Shown here: one piece after another, positions 25,663-34,613 of the stretch
Layout: each line of letters begins with the position of its first letter
Position numbering within the stretch: the first letter of the stretch is position 1
NCBI RefSeq assembly: GCF_000410875.1
Contig: NZ_AROI01000029.1
Location: forward strand, 1 to 38,934
DNA length: 38,934 nt
Direction of reading: 5' to 3'
Source: Halopseudomonas pelagia CL-AP6
Lineage (GTDB): Bacteria > Pseudomonadota > Gammaproteobacteria > Pseudomonadales > Pseudomonadaceae
The notes under the pieces: generated by a model
The model's database searches: none
The model's input: only the letters and a program-made list of their open reading frames with translations
What the model was told of the DNA's origin: nothing
Position numbers and translations under genes: made by a program

Positions 25663-26520
25663 ATGACCGACGCGACCTTGCCCCTGACGGGCCGTTATAT
25701 CGCCTTGCCCGAGAGCCGCGAGCTTGACCTGTTTGCAGCCATGCTGGTTAAACGCGGTGCCGATGTACTGCGCTGCCCACTGGTATCCATTCACGATGCT
25801 CCAGACCAGCAGCCGGTACTGGCGTGGATCGCTGATTTTATCGCGCAACCCTATGATGATTTGATTCTACTGACCGGAGAGGGGCTGCGGCGCCTGCTGG
25901 GTACTGCCGAGCGTGCGGGCGGAAGTCTGCGCGACGATTTCATCGCCCAGCTGGGTCATGTGCGCAAGCTCACCCGTGGCCCCAAGCCGGGAGCGGCACT
26001 GCGGCAGATTGGACTGAAGGCTGATTTGATCGCAGTGGAGCCGACCACCGAAGGTGTTATCAAGACGCTGCAAGCAGGTGATCTTGCTGGCAGACGCATT
26101 GCCGTGCAGCTGTACGGCACTGAGCCGAATCGGCCGCTGGTGGATTTTCTTGTCAATGCGGGTGCGCACGTCAGTACCGTCGCGCCCTATGTGTATGCCG
26201 ATGATGTGGAAGATGTGCTTGTGGAAGCGTTGGTGGCGGCCATCCTGGCAGGGCAACTGGATGCGATTGCCTTTACCAGCGCCACCCAGGTGCGCCGGCT
26301 GTTCCAGATCGGCCGCAGACAGTGCGGTGAGCCGGCTTTGATTGCGGCATTGGCGCACTTGAAGGTTGCGGCAGTGGGGCCGGTCGTGGCGGAAGAACTG
26401 CGCGAGCGCGGCGTTCAGGTCGATCTGATGCCTGAAAGCAGCTTCTTTATGAAGCCATTGGTGCGTGAGCTGGTCAAATCCTTGGGTGTGCCAGGGGTTG
26501 AGGACAGCGATATAGACTGA
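25663..26520 (+). CDS. Uroporphyrinogen-III synthase (HemD)-like protein
   Basis: 285 residues from the ATG at 25663. HemD family features: 'LTGRYIALPESRELD' start, two similar Rossmann-like halves, 'YDDLILLTGEGLRRLL', 'GPKPGAALRQIGLKADL', 'LAGRRIAVQLYG' and 'AIAFTSATQVRRLF' near the C-terminus. The enzyme cyclises hydroxymethylbilane to uroporphyrinogen III, but the classic hemC-hemD-hemX context is missing, so this may be a paralogue with another role. The start is uncertain: an in-frame ATG at 25633 exists and neither has a strong SD. It lies 73 bases after the patatin gene on the same strand. Confidence 0.8.
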   Translation: MTDATLPLTGRYIALPESRELDLFAAMLVKRGADVLRCPLVSIHDAPDQQPVLAWIADFIAQPYDDLILLTGEGLRRLLGTAERAGGSLRDDFIAQLGHVRKLTRGPKPGAALRQIGLKADLIAVEPTTEGVIKTLQAGDLAGRRIAVQLYGTEPNRPLVDFLVNAGAHVSTVAPYVYADDVEDVLVEALVAAILAGQLDAIAFTSATQVRRLFQIGRRQCGEPALIAALAHLKVAAVGPVVAEELRERGVQVDLMPESSFFMKPLVRELVKSLGVPGVEDSDID

Positions 26521-26569
26521 GGAGACCTCGCCCGGTGATCGCCCCGGCTACCATCGCCAAGGGCGCTAA

Positions 26570-28078
26570 TCAGCCTGGCATATCACTCATCGCCGGCCAT
26601 TTGTTTACCCAGGGTTGGGCGATTTCCAATTGACTGGCCAGCTGCAGCAACAATGCTTCGCTACCAGAGGGGCCGCAAAATTGCACACCCAGAGGCAGAC
26701 CGTCGGTGGTCCAGTGCAGCGGTACGCTCATGGCGGGCGTGCCGGTCAGATTGGCCAATTGGGTAAAGGGTACGTAGGTCAGATTCTTGCGGGCCATGTC
26801 GGCGACCATATTGTCCAGCGCGCCCCAGCGGGCGAGTAACGGCAGCAAACCAGTGTTAAGCAAAACCTCGATCAAGCGTGTCTGCCTGCGCGGCAGGTTG
26901 GCTTTTTCATGACGGATAGGTGGGTGGGCCAGGGCCGGGGTCATAAATAGATCGTGCTGCTGATAGAAGCTGCCTAGCGCCTGGCTGAACTGGTTCCATT
27001 GCCGGTGGCTGTTGATATAGCGGGCGCTGGACATGCTGCGGCCGAATGCCGCCAACGTGCGGGTGAGCAGTTCGAACTCTTCATCATGCGCGCCCATTTC
27101 CCGGGCCTGCTCCAATGTTGCAGCCACCTGCCCGAAATACATATTCAAATAACAGCGCGCCAGTGCCATGCCGTCGTAATCAGGTTCGGCTTCTATCACT
27201 TCATGACCCAGGGAGCGCAGTAGCTCGGCGGCGGTTTCGACCGCACGGATGGCCTCCGGGTGCACCGGAGTATCGACCGGCGAGCGGGTGCTGTAACCAA
27301 TGCGCAAGACGCCCGGCTCGCGCAAGGCCAGGTCGCGAAAGGGTTGAGCTTCAGGCGCTATGATAAAGGGGTCGCCGCTATTGGGGCCGGCCAGCACATC
27401 CAGAGCCAATGCGGCGTCGCGCACAGTGCGGCACAGCACCAGGTCACTGGAGGCGCCTTCCCAGACTTCGCCATGCGCTGGGCCTACTGAAACCCGTCCA
27501 CGCGAGGGGCGCAAGCCAAGCAGGCCGCAGCAGGCTGCGGGTATTCGGATAGAGCCACCACCATCGTTGGCGCCGGCCATTGGCACCATGCCTGACGCCA
27601 CAGCCGCCGCCGAGCCACCGCTGGATCCGCCGGTAGTGTGCGCGACGTTCCAGGGGTTGCGGCTATGGCCGAACGCTTCAGGATCGGTGACGCCCTTGAG
27701 TGCCAGCTCGGGTGTGTTGCTTTTGCCCATAATCACAGCACCGGCGTTCAGCAGGCGTTGCACAATATGCGAATGCTGGCGTACCGGGATGCGGCTGAAC
27801 ACCTTGCTCCCGCTGCCGGTGGGTAGTCCGGCGTAATCCTGAATAGCATCCTTGATCAATATAGGTACACCCGCCAGGGGGCCGCTGAGTGATTGCCTGG
27901 TTCGCTCACGGGCAATCTCGAACATTGGCTGGCACACGGCATTTAACTGCGGGTTGAGGCGGTGGTACTGCGCAATGGCGACCTCCAGTAATTCCGCTGG
28001 AGTGGTGTTGCCTTCGGCTACCTGGCGGGCCAGTTCGGTGGCGTCGCTACCCATATACTCTTGTGGGCTCAAAGACAT
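26570..28078 (-). CDS. Amidase signature family protein (second copy)
   Basis: 502-residue serine amidohydrolase with complete triad: K76 ('ILIKDAI'), cis-S152 ('TGGSSGGSAAAVA') and S176 ('ANDGGGSIRIP'), with the correct 24-residue spacing. It is a different subgroup from the amidase at 7791 and lies alone on the minus strand, 50 bases from the convergent HemD-like stop and divergent from the LonC-like gene, so it is not part of the amidase/ABC cluster. Substrate unknown; cytoplasmic. Confidence 0.93.
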   Translation of the reverse strand: MSLSPQEYMGSDATELARQVAEGNTTPAELLEVAIAQYHRLNPQLNAVCQPMFEIARERTRQSLSGPLAGVPILIKDAIQDYAGLPTGSGSKVFSRIPVRQHSHIVQRLLNAGAVIMGKSNTPELALKGVTDPEAFGHSRNPWNVAHTTGGSSGGSAAAVASGMVPMAGANDGGGSIRIPAACCGLLGLRPSRGRVSVGPAHGEVWEGASSDLVLCRTVRDAALALDVLAGPNSGDPFIIAPEAQPFRDLALREPGVLRIGYSTRSPVDTPVHPEAIRAVETAAELLRSLGHEVIEAEPDYDGMALARCYLNMYFGQVAATLEQAREMGAHDEEFELLTRTLAAFGRSMSSARYINSHRQWNQFSQALGSFYQQHDLFMTPALAHPPIRHEKANLPRRQTRLIEVLLNTGLLPLLARWGALDNMVADMARKNLTYVPFTQLANLTGTPAMSVPLHWTTDGLPLGVQFCGPSGSEALLLQLASQLEIAQPWVNKWPAMSDMPG

Positions 28079-28237
28079 GACATAACCTTTATGTGTTTTG
28101 TTGGTGGTTGAGTAAATACTCTAAACTATTGCGAAACGCGGCACCATTGCTGTTCACGCAGGATTGGGCTTGTCACTCGCTGCGCCGGGGGCAACAATGG
28201 GCGCCACGCCAGCCACCCCCGTTTTCAAGGATGTTTA

Positions 28238-30676
28238 ATGAGCAATAAAGCCGCCGCCATGCGCCTGACACCAGAACAACTGACCGTACCTATTGATCTG
28301 GATAGTCTCGGCTTTGTCACCACCGATGAGCTAGAGCCGTTTCGCGGCATTCTCGGGCAGGATCGGGCGGTGGAGGCGATGCAGTTCGGGGTGGCCATGC
28401 ATCGTCCTGGGTATAACGTTTTTGTTATGGGCGAACCGGGCACCGGGCGCTTCTCCTATGTGATGCGTTACCTGAAAGCCGAAGCCAAGCGCCAGATTAC
28501 GCCGCAGGACTATGTCTATGTGAACCACTTTGATGAGCCACGTGAGCCACACGTACTCAGCTTGTCGCCGGGTACTGCAGGCGCCTTGCTGACGGATGTG
28601 GACAAGTTGATCGACAACCTGCTGGCGACCTTTCCAGCGGTGTTCGAGCATCCGGCTTTCCAGCAGAAAAAGAGTGCAATAGATCGCGGTTTTAACCAGC
28701 GTTACGACCGTGCCATCGACTCAGTGGAGCGCAAGGCGCTGGAAAAGAACATTGCGGTATACCGTGATGCGCAGAATATTGCCTTTACGCCGATGAAAGA
28801 CGGCAAGGCGCTGGACGAGGCCGAGTTTGCCCAGCTTCCTGAAGAGGCGCGCGAGCGTTTCCATGTGGATATTTCGGCAATGGAAGAAGTGCTCAACGAG
28901 GCGCTGTCCAGCCTGCCGCAATGGAAGCGGGAAAGTAGCAACCAGTTACGTGAATTGAATGAACTAACGATCACCGAAGCGATTCAACCCATTCTCGATC
29001 CGCTGATTGAACAGTACGCAGGCAACCCAGGGATCTGCGATTACCTGCATGCAATGCGTCAGAACCTGCTGAAAACGGTGATCGACCAATTGGTCGAAGA
29101 ACGCGGACCAGAAGCGCGTCCGGAGGCGTATAAAAAGCAGCTACTGACTGAGCAATATTGCCCGAGCCTGGTGGTGGGTCACCCGGACAATGGCGGCGCG
29201 CCGGTGGTGCATGAGCCGCATCCGTCCTATGACAACCTGTTTGGGCGGATCGAGTACAGTTCTGAGCAGGGCGCGCTGATCACCAATTACCGGCATATTC
29301 GCCCCGGTGCTTTGCACCGTGCCAATGGCGGTTATCTGGTGCTGGAAGCCGAGAAGCTGCTAGGTGAGCCCTTTGTGTGGGATGCATTGAAACGGGCGTT
29401 GCACTCGCGCCAGTTGAAAATGGAGTCGCCGTGGGCGGATATGGGCCGTCTGACCACGGTTACCCTGACGCCGGAAGTGATTCCGTTGGCGGTGAAGATC
29501 GTGATTATTGGCTCACGTCACTTGTATTACACCCTCCAGGATCTGGATCCCGACTTTCAGGAGATGTTCCGGGTGCTGGTGGATTTTGACGAGGATCTAC
29601 CGCGTACACTGGACAGTATCGAGAGCATGGCGCAATTGCTCAAGACTCGCACTTTCGAGGAAGGGCTGGCACCGCTCACAGCGGCTGCGGTCGCCCGCGT
29701 GCTGACCCACAGCGCGCGCCTGGCAGAACACCAGCAACGTTTGTCCGCGCGCATCAGCGATATTTTCCAGTTGGTCGGCGAGGCGGATTTTACCCGGCAA
29801 CTGGCCAATGACCCGCTGATTGATACTGCGCATATCGAACGGGCACTGCAGGCCAAGGAAATGCGCACCGGGCGAGTCAGCGCACGTATTCGCGAGGACA
29901 TGTTGTCCGGTGTCATCCTGATTGATACCCAGGGCGCTGAAGTGGGCAAATGCAACGGACTGACGGTACTCGAGGTCGGTGACTCGGTATTTGGCGTGCC
30001 GGCACGGATCAGCGCCACGGTGTACCCCGGCAGTAGCGGTATTGTGGATATTGAGCGTGAGGTCAATCTGGGTCAGCCGATTCACTCCAAGGGCATTATG
30101 ATTCTGACCGGCTATATGGGTAGCCGTTATGCTCAGCACTTTCCACTGGAAATTTCTGCCAGCATCGCGCTGGAGCAGTCCTACGGCTATGTCGATGGCG
30201 ATAGCGCCTCGCTGGGGGAGGTCTGTGCACTGATTTCGGCTTTGTCGCGCATACCATTGAAGCAGGGGTTCGCGATTACCGGTTCGATCAACCAGTTTGG
30301 CGAAGTGCAGGCCGTCGGTGGCGTTAACGAGAAAATCGAAGGCTTTTTCCGTCTGTGCCAGGCCCGTGGCCTGACCGGTGAGCAGGGCGCGATCATTCCG
30401 CGCTCCAACGTACCTAATCTGATGCTCGATGAAACCGTGCTAGAGGCTGTACGTGCGGGCCAGTTCAATATCTATGCGGTGAGTCATGTGGATCAGGCGC
30501 TGGGATTGCTGGCGGGCGACGAACCTGGCGCTGCGGATGAGCATGGCCACTTCCCTGAAGGCACCATCAACGCCCGTGTAGTGGATCGGCTACGCGAGAT
30601 CGCCGAGCGTGATGCCGAGGACGAAGAAGCCGATGAAACCGCGAAAGCCGACTCGAAACCGGACAGTCTGCTTTGA
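28238..30676 (+). CDS. LonC-like (Lon-related) protease with AAA domain
   Basis: 812-residue member of the Lon-related AAA_32 family. Protease domain at the C-terminus: S656 in 'YVDGDSASLGE' and K699 in 'GGVNEKIEGF', the Ser-Lys dyad with the 43-residue spacing of Lon. The N-terminal P-loop reads G65-EPGTG-R71-F, with Arg replacing the Walker A Lys, and a long helical insertion (about 130-320) interrupts the ATPase domain. A weak ATP site may be normal for the family. The acidic tail (DAEDEEADE) is poorly conserved. SD AGGA lies before the ATG. Function in Pseudomonas is unclear; probably cytoplasmic quality control. Confidence 0.9.
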   Translation: MSNKAAAMRLTPEQLTVPIDLDSLGFVTTDELEPFRGILGQDRAVEAMQFGVAMHRPGYNVFVMGEPGTGRFSYVMRYLKAEAKRQITPQDYVYVNHFDEPREPHVLSLSPGTAGALLTDVDKLIDNLLATFPAVFEHPAFQQKKSAIDRGFNQRYDRAIDSVERKALEKNIAVYRDAQNIAFTPMKDGKALDEAEFAQLPEEARERFHVDISAMEEVLNEALSSLPQWKRESSNQLRELNELTITEAIQPILDPLIEQYAGNPGICDYLHAMRQNLLKTVIDQLVEERGPEARPEAYKKQLLTEQYCPSLVVGHPDNGGAPVVHEPHPSYDNLFGRIEYSSEQGALITNYRHIRPGALHRANGGYLVLEAEKLLGEPFVWDALKRALHSRQLKMESPWADMGRLTTVTLTPEVIPLAVKIVIIGSRHLYYTLQDLDPDFQEMFRVLVDFDEDLPRTLDSIESMAQLLKTRTFEEGLAPLTAAAVARVLTHSARLAEHQQRLSARISDIFQLVGEADFTRQLANDPLIDTAHIERALQAKEMRTGRVSARIREDMLSGVILIDTQGAEVGKCNGLTVLEVGDSVFGVPARISATVYPGSSGIVDIEREVNLGQPIHSKGIMILTGYMGSRYAQHFPLEISASIALEQSYGYVDGDSASLGEVCALISALSRIPLKQGFAITGSINQFGEVQAVGGVNEKIEGFFRLCQARGLTGEQGAIIPRSNVPNLMLDETVLEAVRAGQFNIYAVSHVDQALGLLAGDEPGAADEHGHFPEGTINARVVDRLREIAERDAEDEEADETAKADSKPDSLL

Positions 30677-30691
30677 TCAACCCTTGATCAA
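30673..30691. repeat. Two TTGATCAA palindromes one helical turn apart
   Basis: TTGATCAA at 30673-30680 and again at 30684-30691, overlapping the protease-gene stop. Centres are 11 bases apart, as in a cooperative protein site, though chance is possible. Confidence 0.3.
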
Positions 30692-30739
30692 TCTGCCGTG
30701 AGCCCAGAGCTATAGGCGCTGGGCGCGGCTCTCCCGAAT

Positions 30740-30774
30740 CTATCTACAGACTTATCCACAGATTTTGTGGGTAG
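30740..30774. other. DnaA-box cluster 1
   Basis: Perfect consensus DnaA box TTATCCACA at 30752-30760. A related CTATCTACA (seven of nine) lies just upstream at 30740-30748, and TGTGGGTAG (inverse orientation, seven of nine) at 30766-30774, so boxes face each other across 5 bases. Found in the 401-base gene-free gap 30677-31077. Confidence 0.5.
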
Positions 30775-30826
30775 TTCCCACGGGCTGCGGATTTTCTGAC
30801 ATTGTCAATAACCGATTCAAGTAAAA

Positions 30827-30857
30827 AAAATAGTGGCGACTAGCTCGCCATTATTTT
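30827..30857. terminator. Long hairpin, probable bidirectional terminator
   Basis: AAAATAGTGGCGA (30827-30839) pairs with TCGCCATTATTTT (30845-30857): 13 pairs with one G-T and a 5-base loop, A-rich on one side and T-rich on the other. It lies about 150 bases after the LonC-like gene and is the only terminator-like structure before the YqhA-type gene. Confidence 0.6.
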
Positions 30858-31007
30858 GCTATAAGGTTGCGCTACAGGCGCCATGTACCGCCGCGTTGTA
30901 CAGGGTTTGTGCAATTTAGCCGATGGTGCTGGTTGTTTTTTGCACGTTACCAGCCAAGCCTTGGTCCTTATGGGCTGGGGTGGCTTGTCAGACAACTGCC
31001 CACAGAG

Positions 31008-31030
31008 TTATCCACAGATACTGTGAACAA
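31008..31030. other. DnaA-box cluster 2
   Basis: Second perfect TTATCCACA at 31008-31016 followed at 31022-31030 by TGTGAACAA, an inverted box with seven of nine matches. The pair repeats the arrangement of cluster 1 (perfect box, 5-base spacer, inverted weak box). It ends 47 bases before the start of the YqhA-type gene, where it could also affect transcription. Confidence 0.5.
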
Positions 31031-31077
31031 CTACTCAGGTCATTTTCGAAGGTTAAATTTGCAGAGGTAGAGGCGGT

Positions 31078-31593
31078 ATGGAACGGTTTCTTGAGAATTT
31101 GCTGTATTCGGCACGCTGGATTTTGGCGCCTATTTATCTGGGCTTGTCGTTGGCGCTGTTTGCTCTGGCGGTCAAATTTTTCCAGGAAGTGATTCACCTA
31201 ATTCCCAACCTGTTGGCGATAGCCGAAGCGGATCTGATTCTGGTCGTATTGTCACTGGTGGACATGGCCTTGGTCGGCGGTTTGTTGGTGATGGTGATGA
31301 TTTCCGGCTACGAGAATTTTGTCTCTCAGCTGGATATTGACGAGGGCAAGGAAAAGCTCAGTTGGCTGGGCAAGATGGATTCTGGTTCGTTGAAGATGAA
31401 AGTGGCGGCGTCCATCGTCGCGATTTCATCAATTCATCTGCTCAAAGTGTTTATGAATGCGCAGAACATCCCCAACGACAAGATGATGTGGTACGTGATC
31501 ATTCATATGACCTTCGTCATCTCCGCGTTTGGCATGGGTATTCTCGACAAGCTGGCCAAAGTAGAAGGGGCGTCGAAGCTGGATAAGCTCTAA
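31078..31593 (+). CDS. UPF0114 (YqhA-like) inner-membrane protein
   Basis: 171-residue membrane protein of the TIGR00645/UPF0114 family, function unknown. Hydrophobic segments at about 15-35, 55-80 and 105-150; family motif '[14 protein letters not shown]' is clear, as is '[28 protein letters not shown]'. Length matches E. coli YqhA. Single gene between two intergenic regions; an AG-rich SD (GAGGTAGAGG) precedes the ATG. Confidence 0.92.
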   Translation: MERFLENLLYSARWILAPIYLGLSLALFALAVKFFQEVIHLIPNLLAIAEADLILVVLSLVDMALVGGLLVMVMISGYENFVSQLDIDEGKEKLSWLGKMDSGSLKMKVAASIVAISSIHLLKVFMNAQNIPNDKMMWYVIIHMTFVISAFGMGILDKLAKVEGASKLDKL

Positions 31594-31652
31594 CCGTTCG
31601 CAAGGTCTGGTTACACAACCCAAACGTGCCAGATCATGGCCTGAGGTACAGT

Positions 31653-31677
31653 TCCCGCTGCAAAGTATAGAGCGGGA
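31653..31677 (+). promoter_or_regulatory. Hairpin masking the photolyase-gene ribosome binding site
   Basis: TCCCGCT (31653-31659) pairs with AGCGGGA (31671-31677), 7 perfect pairs and an 11-base loop. The right arm contains most of the GGGAG SD at 31674-31678, nine bases before the ATG at 31687, so the folded mRNA would hide the ribosome site. Confidence 0.4.
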
Positions 31678-31686
31678 GACTATTGT

Positions 31687-33231
31687 ATGTTGGTGCGCCA
31701 GCTCATCCTGATTATGGGCGATCAGCTCAGCCGTGAGATCGTCTCGCTACGTGATGCGGATCCCCGGCTGGATAGGATATTGATGGCTGAGGTGTCCGAT
31801 GAGGGACGCTATGTGCCCCATCACCCACAGAAGATTCTGTTCATTCTTTCCGCCATGCGCCATTTTGCCGAGCAGCTGCGCGCTGATGGCTTCACGGTTT
31901 ATTACATAAAACTGGATGATGCGGCCAACAGTGGATCGTTGCATGGCGAGGTGGCGCGCGCCCGAGCTCAACACCAGCCTGAGCGTATCCTGCTGTGTAA
32001 GCCAAGCGAGTGGCGGCTGCTGAATATTTTTCAGCAAGCGCAGGAGGTGTGGCCGGAGCTGCAGCTGCGCGATGACGAACGCTTCTTCTGCTCCCAGGCG
32101 CGCTTCGCAGCCTGGGCCACAGGCCGCAAACAGCTGCGTATGGAACTGTTTTACCGGGAGATGCGCAAGCATACCCAGCTGTTGATGGACCCTGATGGCG
32201 GGCCTGCTGGGGGCGCCTGGAACTACGATGCGGATAACCGCAAAGCCTTGCCCGCTTCGGTAGCGATTCCACCTCAGCCGCATTTCTCATCTGACGCTAT
32301 CACCCTTGAGGTGCAAGCGCTGGTTGCCGAGCAGTTCGCGGACCACTATGGCGTACTGGACGGCTTTGATTACCCAGTAACCCAGGCCGCAGCAGAGTCG
32401 CTTTGGGAGCATTTTCTGGCGCTGGGTATGCCGTCATTTGGCGACTATCAGGATGCCATGGCGGATAATCAGCCCTACCTGTTTCATGCGCGTATTGCCG
32501 CGGCGATGAATATCGGATTGCTTGACCCGCAGCGCGTGTGCCTGGATGTGCAGGCCGCATGGCAGGCCGGGGATATTCCGCTGAATGCGGCAGAGGGTTT
32601 TATCCGCCAGATACTTGGCTGGCGCGAATATGTGCGGGGGATTTACTGGCTGATGATGCCCGATTATGCCCAGCGGAATGCCTTGGGTAACCAGCGTGAT
32701 CTTCCCGCATTCTACTGGACCGGCGACACCCGCATGAACTGCATGAGCCAGGCTATCGGCCAGACCCTGGAACATGCTTACGCGCATCATATCCAGCGGT
32801 TGATGGTCACTGGTAATTTTGCGCTGCTCGCCGGTATTCAGCCCAAGCAGATATGCGACTGGTATCTGGCGGTGTACATGGATGCCTTTGATTGGGTCGA
32901 GCTACCTAATACGCTGGGCATGGTTATGCATGCCGATGGCGGCTATCTCGGCTCCAAACCCTATTGTGCCAGTGGCCAGTACATTAAGCGCATGTCCAAT
33001 CACTGCAAGGGTTGCGCTTATAAGGTCACCGAACAAACCGGTGAAAAAGCTTGCCCGTTCAATTCACTGTATTGGCATTTTCTGATGCGCCACCGTGATC
33101 AGTTGGGAGGTAATCACCGGCTGGCTATGGTCTACCGCAACTTGGACCGCATGTCGGATGCCAAGCAGCAGGCACTGTGGGGCTGGGGTGAGAAGCTGTT
33201 GGCGCGGTTGGACGCCGGTCAGTCCCTTTGA
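31687..33231 (+). CDS. Iron-sulfur cryptochrome/(6-4) photolyase-like flavoprotein (FeS-BCP/PhrB type)
   Basis: 514 residues; family of prokaryotic (6-4) photolyases/CryB that bind FAD, a lumazine antenna and a [4Fe-4S] cluster. Four cysteines C352, C440, C443 and C456 reproduce the spacing of the Agrobacterium PhrB cluster ligands (350, 438, 441, 454). Antenna domain at the N-terminus ('[12 protein letters not shown]...'), helical FAD domain '[21 protein letters not shown]' and '[15 protein letters not shown]'. It repairs UV lesions with light, or acts as a photoreceptor. The DUF2256 gene follows after 13 bases, the common arrangement. Confidence 0.94.
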   Translation: MLVRQLILIMGDQLSREIVSLRDADPRLDRILMAEVSDEGRYVPHHPQKILFILSAMRHFAEQLRADGFTVYYIKLDDAANSGSLHGEVARARAQHQPERILLCKPSEWRLLNIFQQAQEVWPELQLRDDERFFCSQARFAAWATGRKQLRMELFYREMRKHTQLLMDPDGGPAGGAWNYDADNRKALPASVAIPPQPHFSSDAITLEVQALVAEQFADHYGVLDGFDYPVTQAAAESLWEHFLALGMPSFGDYQDAMADNQPYLFHARIAAAMNIGLLDPQRVCLDVQAAWQAGDIPLNAAEGFIRQILGWREYVRGIYWLMMPDYAQRNALGNQRDLPAFYWTGDTRMNCMSQAIGQTLEHAYAHHIQRLMVTGNFALLAGIQPKQICDWYLAVYMDAFDWVELPNTLGMVMHADGGYLGSKPYCASGQYIKRMSNHCKGCAYKVTEQTGEKACPFNSLYWHFLMRHRDQLGGNHRLAMVYRNLDRMSDAKQQALWGWGEKLLARLDAGQSL

Positions 33232-33244
33232 CCGGCAAGCCCTT

Positions 33245-33373
33245 ATGAAGAGTAAGTATGATCTGCCGGTGAAAGACTGTGCGACCTGTGGGCTACCCTT
33301 CCGTTGGCGCAAGAAATGGGCCCGCTGCTGGGAAGAGGTGCAATACTGCTCAGAGCGCTGCCGGCGACGGTAA
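33245..33373 (+). CDS. DUF2256 zinc-ribbon protein
   Basis: 42-residue protein: two Cys pairs, C-A-T-C and C-S-E-R-C, around the typical '[18 protein letters not shown]' core, so a small zinc ribbon. DUF2256 genes commonly accompany FeS-type cryptochrome genes; the function is unknown, probably linked to that protein. Start ATG 33245 chosen as the family start; the longer open frame upstream overlaps the photolyase gene. Confidence 0.9.
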   Translation: MKSKYDLPVKDCATCGLPFRWRKKWARCWEEVQYCSERCRRR

Positions 33374-33413
33374 AGACCATAGAGAGCGAGTTTTGCCGCC
33401 GCAGAACCTGTGC

Positions 33414-34547
33414 TTAGTTGCTGGCTTTGAGTACCACGAATTTGGGGTTGCCTGATAACTGCTCGACCTTTTCAAACCAGGCCCGCAGCTTGACGTGATA
33501 GCCAAGGTGCCGGTTGCCTACCACCATCAGGCTACCCGTAGGCGTCAGTACGCGCTGGCTCTGCTCGAACAGGCGCTTGGCCATTTCATCGCCCACCGCT
33601 TGTTGCTGATGAAAGGGTGGGTTGCACAGAATCAGGTCAGCGCTGCCATCGGCCATCTCAGTCAGGCCGTCGCTGACGATAAACTCGGCAGGGCGTGTTG
33701 GGAAGGCTTCGCTGAAGTTGTGCCGGGCGCTGGCTACCGCAGCATAGGACTCGTCGATAAACACCAGCCGCGCGTCGGGGTTGAGTTGCGCTGCCATCAT
33801 GCCTAGCGCGCCATTGCCACAACCCAGGTCAACTATGCAGCCGTCTTCCTGGCCGGTTGGCAGGCTTGATAGCAGCGCGCGAGTGCCGTTGTCGAGCTTG
33901 TCCCGAGAGAACACGCCGGGCTTGTTCAGCAACTGGAATTCTGACGCAGGTAAGTCATACCGCGTCTCCAGTTCAGGTGTGCCAGGTGTTAGTGCTGGGT
34001 CCAATGTGCTGGTCAACAGGCGGGCTTTTTTCCAGGCGAGAGATGCCTGGTAAGGGCCAATATATTGTGCCAACAGGTCGCCAGCAGCATGCGGCAAATG
34101 CTTGACCATGGCGCCGGCGATAACCAGTGCCTGCGCACCCAGGGCCGGGCGCAGCCGGAACAGCTGATCCTGCATCAGCGTCAGGCTCTTGGGCACGCGC
34201 ATCAGCACGCACTGGTAAGGGCCGCTGGGCGTTTGCTGGCTTTCGATAAACTCCACTGTGTTGGCTGCCAGGTCATTGGCTTGCAGATTGCTTTGTAATG
34301 CCAACTGCGCCAATTTTGAGTCACTCCAGCTGTGCACGCTGCGGGCTGGTTCGGCTTTAGCCAGCGCGCAGGCCAGCGTGCCAAAGTTGTCGTTGATCAC
34401 CAGTATCGGCAGGTCTGAAGCGGGCAACTCAGCGACGCTTTGCAGCAGATACAGGTCGGCCGTATCGAAGGCTTGCAGCGTGGGATTCTGGGTTGGGGGG
34501 TAGCGCTCAAGGTTCAGAGTGCCGTACGAGGTGTCACATGATTGCAT
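33414..34547 (-). CDS. rlmG: 23S rRNA (guanine-1835-N2) methyltransferase
   Basis: 377 residues, nearly identical in length to E. coli RlmG. Two methyltransferase-like halves: the N-terminal one is degenerate; the C-terminal one has the SAM motif 'VDLGCGNGALG' (239-249) and the catalytic N309-P-P-F-H for exocyclic-amine methylation. It methylates G1835 of 23S rRNA. The minus-strand gene is convergent with the DUF2256 gene and lies upstream of nothing co-directional. Confidence 0.92.
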   Translation of the reverse strand: MQSCDTSYGTLNLERYPPTQNPTLQAFDTADLYLLQSVAELPASDLPILVINDNFGTLACALAKAEPARSVHSWSDSKLAQLALQSNLQANDLAANTVEFIESQQTPSGPYQCVLMRVPKSLTLMQDQLFRLRPALGAQALVIAGAMVKHLPHAAGDLLAQYIGPYQASLAWKKARLLTSTLDPALTPGTPELETRYDLPASEFQLLNKPGVFSRDKLDNGTRALLSSLPTGQEDGCIVDLGCGNGALGMMAAQLNPDARLVFIDESYAAVASARHNFSEAFPTRPAEFIVSDGLTEMADGSADLILCNPPFHQQQAVGDEMAKRLFEQSQRVLTPTGSLMVVGNRHLGYHVKLRAWFEKVEQLSGNPKFVVLKASN

Positions 34548-34613
34548 GATGGCTGCCGATTAGAGGTGCGGGTCGGCAGTATAGCGCAGTTGCGCTCAGG
34601 CTTTGCGGCAATG

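Noticed and set aside
30740..31030. Chromosomal replication origin
   Set aside because: DnaA boxes are present, but there is no dnaA, dnaN, recF or gyrB and only a modest AT-rich element; the regulatory or titration reading is safer.
34583..34596. AGCGCA-GT-TGCGCT palindrome upstream of rlmG
   Set aside because: Short inverted repeat at a plausible operator position, but GC-rich 12-mers of this type arise by chance; no supporting evidence.
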